From: DATNIB01 sp035604685
GTDB lineage: Bacteria; Actinomycetota; Acidimicrobiia; Acidimicrobiales; RAAP-2
Direction of reading: 5' to 3'
DNA: 38,946 bases
NCBI GenBank assembly: GCA_035604685.1
Contig: DATNIB010000026.1
Span: 1 to 38,946 of the forward strand
Part shown: positions 23,028 through 30,234 of the stretch, one piece after another
Layout of the letters: every line of letters starts with the position of its first letter
Numbering within the stretch: position 1 is the first letter of the stretch
The notes under the pieces: generated by a model
What the model was told of the DNA's origin: nothing
The model's database searches: none
What the model saw: the letters and a program-made list of their open reading frames with translations, nothing else
Program-made: the position numbers and the translations under genes

Positions 23028-23797
23028 TCCGACTGGTCCGCTCCGAGCTGCTCAAGCTGCGAACGACCCCCGGGCCCTGGGTGGTCCTCGCCGTGACCCT
23101 GCTGCTCACCGCGCTCGGCGTCGTGCTCTCCTTCTTGTTCCAGAAGTCTGCGCACCACGTGGAGTTCTTGGCCCCCACCACCACCTACCGGCTGCGCCAG
23201 CTGGTCGGCGCGGGCATCACCGTCGGCGGCGAGTGGATGGCGGCCATCCTCGGGATCCTGTGCGTGACTGGCGAGTTTCGCCACAAGGTGATGACGACCA
23301 CGCTGCTCGCCGAGCCGCGGCGATGGCGCCTCGTGGTGGCCAAGTCCGCCGCGTCGGTCCTCTGGAGCGTCTACTACTCGGTCGCCAGCCTGGCGATGGT
23401 GGCCGCGCTCGGCATTCCGCTGCTCGTTGCCGAGCACGGATCCACGACGGCGCTGTGGCACCAGGTGCGCCCGGTCGTCCCCGGCCTCTTCGGGTCGTTC
23501 GCCCTCATCGCCCTCCTCGGGGTGGGCATGGGGACCCTGCTCAAGAACCAGATCGCCGCCGTCGTGGTGATCCTCGCCACGTCGTTCATCATCGAGCCGA
23601 TCCTGGTCGGCGTCCTCCCCGAGGTCGGCCGCTGGCTGCCCGGGGCGGCGGCGGCGGCCGTGTCGGGCCACCTCGCCCGCCCCGAGTTCCGCTCCTACCT
23701 CCTGTCGTGGTGGCTGGGCGCCATCGTGCTGGCGGCCTGGGGCCTGGTGCCCGTCGTGGTCGGCTACTTCACGACGTTCTCGCGCGACGTCACCTGA
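23024..23797 (+). CDS. ABC-2-type transporter permease
   Basis: 257 residues from GTG 23024, which overlaps the ATPase stop as GTGA. GTG 23003 in the same frame is possible but would overlap more. After a short basic N-terminus (IRLVRSELLKLRTTPGPW, typical of ABC-2 permeases) there are about six membrane helices, including VVLAVTLLLTALGVVLSFLF, a motif GEFRHKVMTTTLLAEPRRWR between helices 2 and 3, and a last helix WWLGAIVLAAWGLVPVVVGYF. The EFRHxT-like loop is characteristic of the ABC-2 family. It forms the membrane channel of the exporter whose ATPase lies just upstream. Confidence 0.93.
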   Translation: MIRLVRSELLKLRTTPGPWVVLAVTLLLTALGVVLSFLFQKSAHHVEFLAPTTTYRLRQLVGAGITVGGEWMAAILGILCVTGEFRHKVMTTTLLAEPRRWRLVVAKSAASVLWSVYYSVASLAMVAALGIPLLVAEHGSTTALWHQVRPVVPGLFGSFALIALLGVGMGTLLKNQIAAVVVILATSFIIEPILVGVLPEVGRWLPGAAAAAVSGHLARPEFRSYLLSWWLGAIVLAAWGLVPVVVGYFTTFSRDVT

Positions 23798-23832
23798 AGG
23801 CGTCGCGGCTGTCCGCCGGGCACCGGGCGCGG

Positions 23833-23838
23833 TAGCGT
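23833..23838 (+). promoter_or_regulatory. -10 box TAGCGT upstream of the enoyl-CoA hydratase
   Basis: TAGCGT matches TANNNT and lies about 50 bases before ATG 23890, giving a leader of about 45 bases that contains the Shine-Dalgarno AAGGGAG (23878-23884). Confidence 0.35.
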
Positions 23839-23889
23839 CCGCGCATCGACGCCGGCGCCATTGGCGTCCGCGCCATGAAGGGAGCGTCC

Positions 23890-24678
23890 ATGCCAGAGCC
23901 TGAGCCCGGGACCGAGATCCTGCGGGAGACCCGCGGCCATGTGGCGATCCTGACCATCAACCGGCCCGACGCCCGCAACGCGGTCAACGCGGCGGTGGCC
24001 AAGGGGCTCTCTGACGCCTTCGACGCCATCGAGGCGGACAAGGACGTCTGGGTCGTCGTCCTGACCGGCGCCGGCGACAAGGCCTTCTGCGCCGGCATGG
24101 ACCTGAAGGCCTTCGCCAGCGGCGAGGGCGGCGGGGTCATGGGCAACAAGAACGGCTTCGCCGGCATCGCGCGCCGCGCCTTCCCGAAGCCGATCATCGC
24201 GGCCGTCAACGGGTTCGCCCTAGCCGGAGGGCTCGAGGTCGTGCTGTCCTGCGACCTCGTGGTGTCGGTCGAGGGCGCTTCGTTCGGGATCCCCGAGGTG
24301 AAACGCGGGCTCATCGCGGCCGGCGGCGGGCTCATCCGCCTGCCCAAACGCCTGCCGATGGCCGTGGCGCTCGAGCTCGCACTGACGGGCGACCCGATCG
24401 ACGCGCAGCGCGCGTTCGAGCTCGGGCTCGTCAACCGGATCGTTCCCGCCGCCGCGCTCATGGACGAGGCGATGGCCCTGGCGGAGCGGATCACCGTCAA
24501 CGCCCCGCTAGCCGTCCGGCGCTCCAAGGCCGTCATGTACGAGGCCGCCCAGGTGCCCGAGGAGGCCGGCTGGAAGATCAGCGAGGAGGCCACGCGGATC
24601 GTCTTCGCGGGGCCCGATGCCCGGGAGGGCCCGATCGCCTTCGCCGAGAAGCGGGCGCCAAACTGGCAGGTGGAGTAG
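23890..24678 (+). CDS. enoyl-CoA hydratase/isomerase (crotonase) family protein
   Basis: 262 residues. AAGGGAG five bases upstream fixes ATG 23890 over the in-frame ATG 23875. The crotonase fold shows in LTINRPDARNAVN, the oxyanion-hole segment AFCAGMDLKAFA, the second one GFALAGGLEVVLSCDLVV with a glutamate at the first catalytic position, and FGIPEVKRGL with a glutamate at the second. Both glutamates being kept supports real hydratase activity on 2-enoyl-CoA, as in beta-oxidation. It is a single gene between the ABC exporter and tatA, and its chain-length preference is unknown. Confidence 0.93.
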   Translation: MPEPEPGTEILRETRGHVAILTINRPDARNAVNAAVAKGLSDAFDAIEADKDVWVVVLTGAGDKAFCAGMDLKAFASGEGGGVMGNKNGFAGIARRAFPKPIIAAVNGFALAGGLEVVLSCDLVVSVEGASFGIPEVKRGLIAAGGGLIRLPKRLPMAVALELALTGDPIDAQRAFELGLVNRIVPAAALMDEAMALAERITVNAPLAVRRSKAVMYEAAQVPEEAGWKISEEATRIVFAGPDAREGPIAFAEKRAPNWQVE

Positions 24679-24760
24679 GCCGTCGCGGGTCGACGCCATC
24701 CGGGCGCCCGGTCGGCGGCGAACACCTCCGAAGAGCCCTGCCCGGAGCCGCTGGCGGCCC

Positions 24761-24799
24761 CCAGGGGCTACCCTGGTACGCAGGCCGCCGCTGGCGGCC
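24761..24799 (+). promoter_or_regulatory. tatA promoter with two palindromes
   Basis: CCAGGG-gcta-CCCTGG (24761-24776) is a perfect palindrome covering a TACCCT -10 box at 24769-24774. GGCCGCC-gct-GGCGGCC (24783-24799) is a second perfect inverted repeat near the expected transcription start. CCGCTGGCGGCC also occurs directly repeated at 24748 and 24788. These could be operators or a 5' mRNA hairpin. Confidence 0.45.
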
Positions 24800-24818
24800 A
24801 CCACGCAAGGAGATCGGC

Positions 24819-25034
24819 ATGCTGGCAGAGATCTTTGGCCTAGACGGCGTGGTCGTCCTGATCATCGTCGTGGTCGTCCTCTTCGGCGGGGCCGCCATCC
24901 CCAAGTTGGCGCGCAGCCTGGGCTCGGCCCAGGGGGAATTCAAGAAGGGCCTGGCCGAGGGCCACCCCAAGGACGCGGAGGCGGCCGACAGCCCGGGCGC
25001 CGCGTCGAGCGACGAGCCGCGTCCGAGCACCTGA
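24819..25034 (+). CDS. tatA: Sec-independent protein translocase subunit TatA
   Basis: 71 residues. A single N-terminal membrane helix (GVVVLIIVVVVLFG) is followed by the FG hinge, an amphipathic helix AAIPKLARSLGSAQGEFKKGL and a disordered acidic tail, the classic TatA plan. AAGGAGAT (24807-24814) gives a strong ribosome binding site. TatA multimers form the passage for folded proteins with twin-arginine signals. The actinobacterial Rieske protein QcrA uses this route, which makes its place beside ctaCDF and 8 kb from qcrA sensible. TatB and TatC are not in the window. Confidence 0.93.
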   Translation: MLAEIFGLDGVVVLIIVVVVLFGGAAIPKLARSLGSAQGEFKKGLAEGHPKDAEAADSPGAASSDEPRPST

Positions 25035-25134
25035 ACTGACCCAGCCCGCGGCGGCCCGAGGAGGGCCACCCCGGCGCGACGGTGGGGGCGGCACAGCCCC
25101 GAACAGGTACTTCGAATTCCGAGAACGGGTTCGC

Positions 25135-25140
25135 TAGTCT
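25135..25140 (+). promoter_or_regulatory. -10 box TAGTCT for ctaC
   Basis: TAGTCT ends seven bases before GTG 25148; TTCGAA at 25111-25116 is a plausible -35 element 18 bases upstream. No ribosome binding site is seen, so ctaC mRNA is probably leaderless. Confidence 0.55.
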
Positions 25141-25147
25141 CCCCGAC

Positions 25148-25981
25148 GTGGATCCAACGCCGGCTGGGACACCGGCTCCCCGGGTGCTCCAGCGCTTCGG
25201 CGCCGCGGTGCGGGGACGGTCCCGCGGCCCCCTGATCCTGCTGGTCCTGGCGCCGGTGGTCCTCGCCGGCTGCAGCCTCCCGAGCTTCGGGGCCTACCGG
25301 GGCTCGACCACCCAGGGGCAGGACGCCTTCAAGCTCTGGCAGGGCTTCTTCGTCACCGGGCTCATCATCGGCGGCTTCGTCATGGCGCTCATCCTCTGGG
25401 CCGTCTTCCGGTACCGGCGGCGCTCAGAGGACATCCCCCGCCAGTCCCAGTACCACCGGCTGGTCGAGATCCTCTACACGGTGGTCCCGCTCATCATCGT
25501 GTCCGGACTCTTCGCGTTCACCGTCATCACCGAGAACGAGGTCACGGCCACCCCGGCGGGGCCGGTGCAGGTCGACGTCACCGCCTTCCAGTGGGGCTGG
25601 CAGTTCTACTACCCAGAGACCGGCAAGGTGGTCGAGGGCGAGACGACAGAAGCGCCCCAGATGGTCGTCCCGGCGGGGGAGACCGTCAACATCCACCTGA
25701 AGAGCGTCGACGTCATCCATGGCTTCTACATCCCGCAGTTCAACTACAGCCAGTACGCGCAGCCCGGCACCGTCAACAAGTTCAACATCAACGTCCTCCA
25801 CACCGGCGTGTACCGGGGCCAGTGCACCCAGCTCTGCGGGCTCTACCACTCGGTCATGCTGTTCAGCGTGCGGGCGGTGACGCCGGACCAGTTCGCCGCC
25901 TGGGTCCACGAGGTGTCCGGCAACAGCGCGAGCATCGGCCAACTGAAGGCGCAGATCAAAGCGGGAGGTCCCGGCGCATGA
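25148..25981 (+). CDS. ctaC: cytochrome c oxidase subunit II
   Basis: 277 residues from GTG 25148; a longer frame to 25082 exists but the -10 box lies inside it. A basic N-terminus and hydrophobic stretch end in the lipobox LAGC (C42), so the protein is likely a lipoprotein. Two membrane helices follow (around FFVTGLIIGGFVMALILWAVF and ILYTVVPLIIVSGLFAF), then the periplasm-side CuA domain with HGFYIP and C-x3-C-x3-H-x2-M (CTQLCGLYHSVM), the complete CuA ligand set. CuA receives electrons, here probably straight from the di-haem QcrC, and passes them to haem a. The last bases overlap ctaD as ATGA. Confidence 0.96.
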   Translation: MDPTPAGTPAPRVLQRFGAAVRGRSRGPLILLVLAPVVLAGCSLPSFGAYRGSTTQGQDAFKLWQGFFVTGLIIGGFVMALILWAVFRYRRRSEDIPRQSQYHRLVEILYTVVPLIIVSGLFAFTVITENEVTATPAGPVQVDVTAFQWGWQFYYPETGKVVEGETTEAPQMVVPAGETVNIHLKSVDVIHGFYIPQFNYSQYAQPGTVNKFNINVLHTGVYRGQCTQLCGLYHSVMLFSVRAVTPDQFAAWVHEVSGNSASIGQLKAQIKAGGPGA

Positions 25982-27711
25982 CCGACGTCATCATCCCGGT
26001 GGACACCGGCCTGGGCGTCACCCCGCCGGTCATCACCGAGGACCAGGTGAGCCACGCGCACGAGGAGCACGGGCCGTCTGGGATCTTGAAGTGGCTCACC
26101 AGCACCGACCACAAGGTGATCGGTATGAGCTACATGATCACCTCGATCGTCGTCTTCTACATCGCCGGTCTCATGGCCCTCGTCCTGCGCCTGCAGCTGG
26201 CCAGCCCGAGCGGCTCCCTGGTCAGCTTCCAGCAGTACAACGAGCTGTTCACGATGCACGGCAGCCTGATGCTGTACCTGTTCGCCGGCCCCTTCGCCTT
26301 CGGCGGCCTGGCCAACTACGTGGTGCCGCTGCAGGTGGGCGCGCCGGACATGGCCTTTCCGCGCCTGAACGCCCTCTCCTACTGGCTGTACCTCACCGGC
26401 TCCATCACCATGATGATGGGCTTCATGGTGGCCGGCGGGGCGGCCAGCTTCGGCTGGGTGGCCTACGCGCCGCTGTCTTCGGCCACCAACTCGCCGGGGG
26501 CGGGCGGAGACGTCTTCATCATGTCGCTGGTCCTCACCGGGTTCTCGGCCATCTTCACCGGCGTGAACCTCGTCGCGACCATCTTCTACCTGCGCGCGCC
26601 CGGCATGACCATGTTCCGGATGCCGATCTTCACCTGGAACATGCTGGTCACCGGCATCCTCATCCTGATCGCGTTCCCGGTCTTGACCAGCGCGCTCATC
26701 ATGCTGTTCTGCGACCGGCACTTCGGGACCCATATCTTCTCGGTGCAGGGGGGCGGGTCCCCCATCCTCTGGCAGAACCTGTTCTGGTTCTTCGGCCATC
26801 CCGAGGTGTACATCCTGGCCCTGCCCTTTTTCGGCATCGTGACCGAGGTCCTCCCAGTCTTCTCCCGCAAGCCCGTCTTCGGCTACAAGGGGATGGTCTT
26901 CGCCACGATGGCGATCGCCGCGCTCTCGACCGGGGTGTGGGCCCACCACATGTTCACCACGGGCCTCGTGCTGCTGCCGTTCTTCTCGCTCCTCAGTCTC
27001 CTGATCGCCGTGCCGACCGGCATCAAGTTCTTCAACTGGATCGGGACGATGTGGCGGGGGCAGCTCCGCTTCACCTCGCCCATGCTGTTCTCGATCGGCT
27101 TCCTGTTCGCCTTCCTCATGGGCGGGGTGACCGGCGTCATGCTGGCGGCGCCGCCGATCGACTTCTTCGTCCACGACACCTACTTCGTCGTGGCCCACTT
27201 CCACCAGGTGCTGTTCGGGACGGCGGTGTTCGCGGGCTTCGCCGGCCTCTACTACTGGTATCCCAAGATGTTCGGCCGGATGCTCAACGACAAGCTGGGC
27301 AAGTGGCACTTCTGGCTCATGTTCATCGGGTTCTGGGTGACGTTCATTCCCCAGTACCAGGTCGGACTGAAGGGTATGCCGCGCCGGGTGGCCAGCTACC
27401 CGGCGGGTCTCGGGTGGCAGATCTACAACCAGATCTCGACGATCGGGTCGTTCATCATCGCCATCTCGTTCGCCATCTTGCTCTGGAACCTCTGGATCTC
27501 CTGGCGCCGACCGGTGCTGGCCGGGGACAACCCCTGGGACGCGCACACCCTCGAGTGGTTCACCACCTCACCGCCCCCGCACCACAACTACACGCACCTG
27601 CCGCCGATCCGCTCCGAGCGCCCCACTTGGGACTACAACCATCCCGAGGCGCCGGCCATCCTCGGGCACGGTGACAGCCACCGCTTGAAGCAGAAGGTGG
27701 GAGCCCCGTGA
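25978..27711 (+). CDS. ctaD: cytochrome c oxidase subunit I
   Basis: 577 residues with about 12 membrane helices. Ligands and channels are intact: haem a histidines at H94 (FTMHGSL) and in VVAHFHQ, CuB histidines H274 (GHPEVY, with the H-Y cross-link tyrosine Y278) and H323/H324 (WAHHMF), haem a3 histidine in the VVAHFHQ segment, E276 for the D-channel end, D124 in GAPDMAFPRLN at the D-channel entrance and K350 in PTGIKFFNW for the K channel. This is an A-type proton-pumping oxidase. The STGVWAHHMFTTGLVLLPFF stretch resembles other actinobacterial CtaD. The polar C-terminal tail (about 60 residues, histidine-rich) is cytosolic. It overlaps ctaC and ctaF by four bases each. Confidence 0.98.
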   Translation: MTDVIIPVDTGLGVTPPVITEDQVSHAHEEHGPSGILKWLTSTDHKVIGMSYMITSIVVFYIAGLMALVLRLQLASPSGSLVSFQQYNELFTMHGSLMLYLFAGPFAFGGLANYVVPLQVGAPDMAFPRLNALSYWLYLTGSITMMMGFMVAGGAASFGWVAYAPLSSATNSPGAGGDVFIMSLVLTGFSAIFTGVNLVATIFYLRAPGMTMFRMPIFTWNMLVTGILILIAFPVLTSALIMLFCDRHFGTHIFSVQGGGSPILWQNLFWFFGHPEVYILALPFFGIVTEVLPVFSRKPVFGYKGMVFATMAIAALSTGVWAHHMFTTGLVLLPFFSLLSLLIAVPTGIKFFNWIGTMWRGQLRFTSPMLFSIGFLFAFLMGGVTGVMLAAPPIDFFVHDTYFVVAHFHQVLFGTAVFAGFAGLYYWYPKMFGRMLNDKLGKWHFWLMFIGFWVTFIPQYQVGLKGMPRRVASYPAGLGWQIYNQISTIGSFIIAISFAILLWNLWISWRRPVLAGDNPWDAHTLEWFTTSPPPHHNYTHLPPIRSERPTWDYNHPEAPAILGHGDSHRLKQKVGAP

Positions 27712-28100
27712 AGATCGAAGCGTTGTTCCTCATCGGCGTCGGGGTGTTCTTCGGCATCGTCGGCGCCGTGTACTGGTTCACCAGCTACGAGGACGGCGGC
27801 ACGATGATGCTGGTCGGCACCTGCCTGCTCGGCCTGGTCCCCGGCAGCTACTACATGTTCTGGCACCGCAAGATGGGCAACCGCCTGGAGGACCGCAGCG
27901 ACGCCACCATCGAAGAGGGCGCCGGGGTCATCAGCTCGTTCCCGGGCTCGAGCATCTGGCCGTTCGTACTCGGCATGGGCGCCTTCATGACCGTGCTGGC
28001 GTTCGCCTTCGGGATCTGGTTCATCTTCCCGGCGGTCGGGCTGATCCTGACCGCCCTGGTCGGCGTCACCGCCGAGAGCCGCCGCGGGGGCAACGTCTAA
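27708..28100 (+). CDS. ctaF: cytochrome c oxidase subunit IV (CtaF)
   Basis: 130 residues with four membrane helices (FLIGVGVFFGIVGAVYWF, MMLVGTCLLGLVPGSYYMFW, IWPFVLGMGAFMTVLAFAFG, IWFIFPAVGLILTALVGV). The conserved F-x-x-SYEDGGTMML loop after helix 1 and the SFPGSSIWPF segment before helix 3 are typical of the actinobacterial subunit IV, which stabilises the bcc-aa3 supercomplex. GTG 27708 overlaps the ctaD stop as GTGA. It is the last gene of ctaC-ctaD-ctaF. Confidence 0.95.
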   Translation: MKIEALFLIGVGVFFGIVGAVYWFTSYEDGGTMMLVGTCLLGLVPGSYYMFWHRKMGNRLEDRSDATIEEGAGVISSFPGSSIWPFVLGMGAFMTVLAFAFGIWFIFPAVGLILTALVGVTAESRRGGNV

Positions 28101-28108
28101 CGGGTGGC

Positions 28109-28147
28109 GCGGTGGTGCGGACCGGGATCGCCGTCCGCCCCGACCGC
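28109..28147. terminator. hairpin between convergent ctaF and tesB
   Basis: GCGGAC (28117-28122) pairs with GTCCGC (28133-28138), and GCGGT (28109-28113) with ACCGC (28143-28147) extends the stem across a mismatch and bulge. It fills most of the 53-base gap between the two stop codons. No T-run on either side. Confidence 0.45.
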
Positions 28148-28153
28148 CGCTCG

Positions 28154-29017
28154 TCAGCCGGGGGGCTCGGGCCCCTCGCGAAACAGAGCGGTGGGCCACC
28201 GCGGCCCGCCCGTCGACCGCAGCAGCCCCTCTTGGGCGATGGAGGCGACCAGCGTCCCCGCCTCGGTGTGGAAGGTGCCCAGGGCCAACCCCCGGGCGCC
28301 GTAGTTGCTGACGGCGTCCACGCTGAAGAGGAGCCATCGGCGGATGTCGAACGGCCGGTGGAACCAGACCGAGTGGTCCAGACTGGCCCCGCCGCCGCCT
28401 AAGCCCATGCGGTCCGACGGAGCACGGGCCGAGAAGACGACCGCCAGGTCCGAGACGAACGTCAACGCGCAGGCCTGCAGCATGGGGTCGTCACCGATCG
28501 GCTCGACCAGCCGAACCCAGCATGGATGGAGCAGCGGGCGCGCCGTCGACCCCGACACCGGCTGGATGAGGAAGGGGCTGTCGCGCCAGAAGGTGGCGAA
28601 CGGCTGACCGAGGGCAACGGGCTCCGTCCCGGGGAGGGCGGCCCGGGGCGCCGGCAGCTGCCAGTCGGTGCCCTCTTCGGGCGCGTGGAACGAGGCCGTC
28701 AGCGTGAAGATCGCCTTGTCCTCCTGGACGGCGGTCACGTGGCGCGTCGTGAAGGAGCGGCCGTCGCGGGTGCGCTCGACCGCCAGTTCCATGACCGAGT
28801 CGGGGCGACCGGGCCGGATGAAGTACGAGTGGAGCGAATGCACCGGGCGGCCGGGCTCGACGGTCGCGCAGGCCGCCCGCAACGCCTGTGCGGCCACCTG
28901 CCCACCGAAGAGCCGGGGCGGGCCCTCGGCCGGGGTTGGGGCGGTGTAGCGGTCCGGGCCGGTCTCCTGGAGCGCCAAGAGCTCTCGCATCGATCGGCGC
29001 GCAACGTCGTCAGCCAT
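28154..29017 (-). CDS. tesB: acyl-CoA thioesterase II (TesB family)
   Basis: 287 residues forming the double hot-dog fold. Landmarks are RLFGGQVAAQALRAA near the N-terminus, HSYFIRPGRPD, the catalytic-aspartate segment ASLDHSVWFHRPF, then LFSVDAVSNYGARGLALG (serine/asparagine position) and the catalytic glutamine in VASIAQEGLLR. The cytosolic enzyme hydrolyses acyl-CoA to free acid and CoA, often to relieve CoA trapping. ATG 29017 has CAGACT about eight bases upstream, close to the TANNNT pattern, and no ribosome binding site. It is divergent from the DksA-like gene and convergent with ctaF. Confidence 0.95.
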   Translation of the reverse strand: MADDVARRSMRELLALQETGPDRYTAPTPAEGPPRLFGGQVAAQALRAACATVEPGRPVHSLHSYFIRPGRPDSVMELAVERTRDGRSFTTRHVTAVQEDKAIFTLTASFHAPEEGTDWQLPAPRAALPGTEPVALGQPFATFWRDSPFLIQPVSGSTARPLLHPCWVRLVEPIGDDPMLQACALTFVSDLAVVFSARAPSDRMGLGGGGASLDHSVWFHRPFDIRRWLLFSVDAVSNYGARGLALGTFHTEAGTLVASIAQEGLLRSTGGPRWPTALFREGPEPPG

Positions 29018-29089
29018 GGCCGCTCAGTCTGGCCCAGCGGGGGCGTCACCATGCCAATCATCCTGGTCCGAGGCGAGTCCGGCGCCCGA

Positions 29090-29095
29090 TATCGT
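29090..29095 (+). promoter_or_regulatory. -10 box TATCGT for the dksA-like operon
   Basis: TATCGT ends six bases before ATG 29102 with no ribosome binding site between, so the operon mRNA is probably leaderless. Confidence 0.5.
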
Positions 29096-29101
29096 GCTCG
29101 C

Positions 29102-29464
29102 ATGCCCGCGGTGCTGGGAGCCCACCCCTCCCGAGCGCTCGAGAGGGCCCTCCGCCGAGCCCGGGCCGACGTCGTCGACCTGCAACGTCAACTGGCCGCC
29201 GTGGCCGAGTCGACACAGCAGGTGCCCGACGACGAGCACGACGCCGAGGGGGCGACGATCGGCTACGAGCGCGCCCGGCTGCGGGCCCTGGTCGCCCACA
29301 CCGAGCGGGAGGTCGGCGACCTGGAGGCCGCGGTCGCCCGGGCGGCGGGCGGCGACTACGGGCGTTGCCTCGCCTGCGGGAGACCGATCGCGCCCGAGCG
29401 CCTGGCCGCCCTCCCGGCCACGCCGGTCTGCCTGCCCTGCGCCGCCCGTCCGGACCGCCGGTGA
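29102..29464 (+). CDS. DksA/TraR-type C4 zinc-finger protein
   Basis: 120 residues. A long N-terminal helical part (about residues 8-75, heptad-like, with the acidic tip PDDEHDAEG) is followed by a C-terminal C4 zinc finger: CLACGRPI ... CLPCA. This coiled-coil plus zinc-finger plan matches DksA/TraR proteins, which insert the coiled coil into the secondary channel of RNA polymerase. The acidic tip does not match the E. coli DxxDxA motif exactly, so activity on polymerase is not certain. Its stop overlaps the HAD gene start (GTGA). Confidence 0.88.
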   Translation: MPAVLGAHPSRALERALRRARADVVDLQRQLAAVAESTQQVPDDEHDAEGATIGYERARLRALVAHTEREVGDLEAAVARAAGGDYGRCLACGRPIAPERLAALPATPVCLPCAARPDRR

Positions 29465-30234
29465 GGGCGCCCGGCGCCAGCGCGTTGCGAGCGGTCGTCT
29501 TCGACTTCTACGGCACGATCGCCTGGCACGGCCAGGCGCCGGCCTCCCCCTACGCCCAGGTGTTCGCTCGCCACGGCTACCAGCTGGACGAGGCGCACGA
29601 GGCCGCCTACTTCGCCAGCTATGACGGCGTGGCCCACCTCGAGCACTCCGCCAGCCAGGCTGCCTATGAGGCGTGGGTGCGCCGACGCCACGAGGAGCTG
29701 GCGAGGTCCTGCGGCGTTCCCGACGACGACGTCGCCCTGGTGGTCGAGCGCCTGCGCGCCGAGGACCACCGGCCGGTCGTCGCCTACCCCGACGCAGCTG
29801 AGACGCTCGCGGCCCTGCGCCGGCGCGGGTTCCGGCTCGGCGTGTGTTCCAACTGGGGGTGGGACCTCGACGTCTCGATCGGGCAGGCCGGCCTGGCCCA
29901 CCTGATCGACGCCGCGGTGACGTCGGCCCGGGTCGGCTTCCGAAAGCCGCACTCCCAGATCTACGTGGCCATCACGGACCAGCTGGGCGTGTCCCCGACC
30001 GAGACCCTCTTCGTCGGGGACTCCTTCCATCCCGACGTGACCGGCCCGCTGGCGCTCGGCATGCAGGCGGCCCACGTCTGGCGCACGACGGCGCCGTCGG
30101 GCCGTGAGCCCCCACCCCTGCCGACCGAGGCCGGTCGCGTCTCGCAGGTGGGGGAGCTGCTGGCCTGGCCGCGCCTCGCCGCGGCCGCGGCCGGACCCGG
30201 GGACGGCGCGCCGCCCGAGGCGGGGGCTCCATGA
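29461..30234 (+). CDS. HAD-superfamily (subfamily IA) hydrolase
   Basis: 257 residues. Motif I is VVFDFYGTI with nucleophile D15; the second position is tyrosine rather than aspartate, as in L-2-haloacid dehalogenases and some related phosphatases. Motif II lies in GVCSNWGWD, motif III is the lysine in VGFRKPHSQIY, and motif IV is FVGDSFHPDV. A helical cap sits between motifs I and II. The tyrosine makes phosphatase, dehalogenase or phosphonatase activity all conceivable. GTG 29461 overlaps the dksA-like stop, and the gene's own stop overlaps the MFS start. About 30 low-complexity residues end the protein. Confidence 0.92.
   Translation: MRAPGASALRAVVFDFYGTIAWHGQAPASPYAQVFARHGYQLDEAHEAAYFASYDGVAHLEHSASQAAYEAWVRRRHEELARSCGVPDDDVALVVERLRAEDHRPVVAYPDAAETLAALRRRGFRLGVCSNWGWDLDVSIGQAGLAHLIDAAVTSARVGFRKPHSQIYVAITDQLGVSPTETLFVGDSFHPDVTGPLALGMQAAHVWRTTAPSGREPPPLPTEAGRVSQVGELLAWPRLAAAAAGPGDGAPPEAGAP

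Noticed and set aside
25843..27546. A 567-codon minus-strand frame antisense to ctaC and ctaD
   Set aside because: It lies opposite intact oxidase subunits and is rich in Asp/His/Glu/Arg with no domain.
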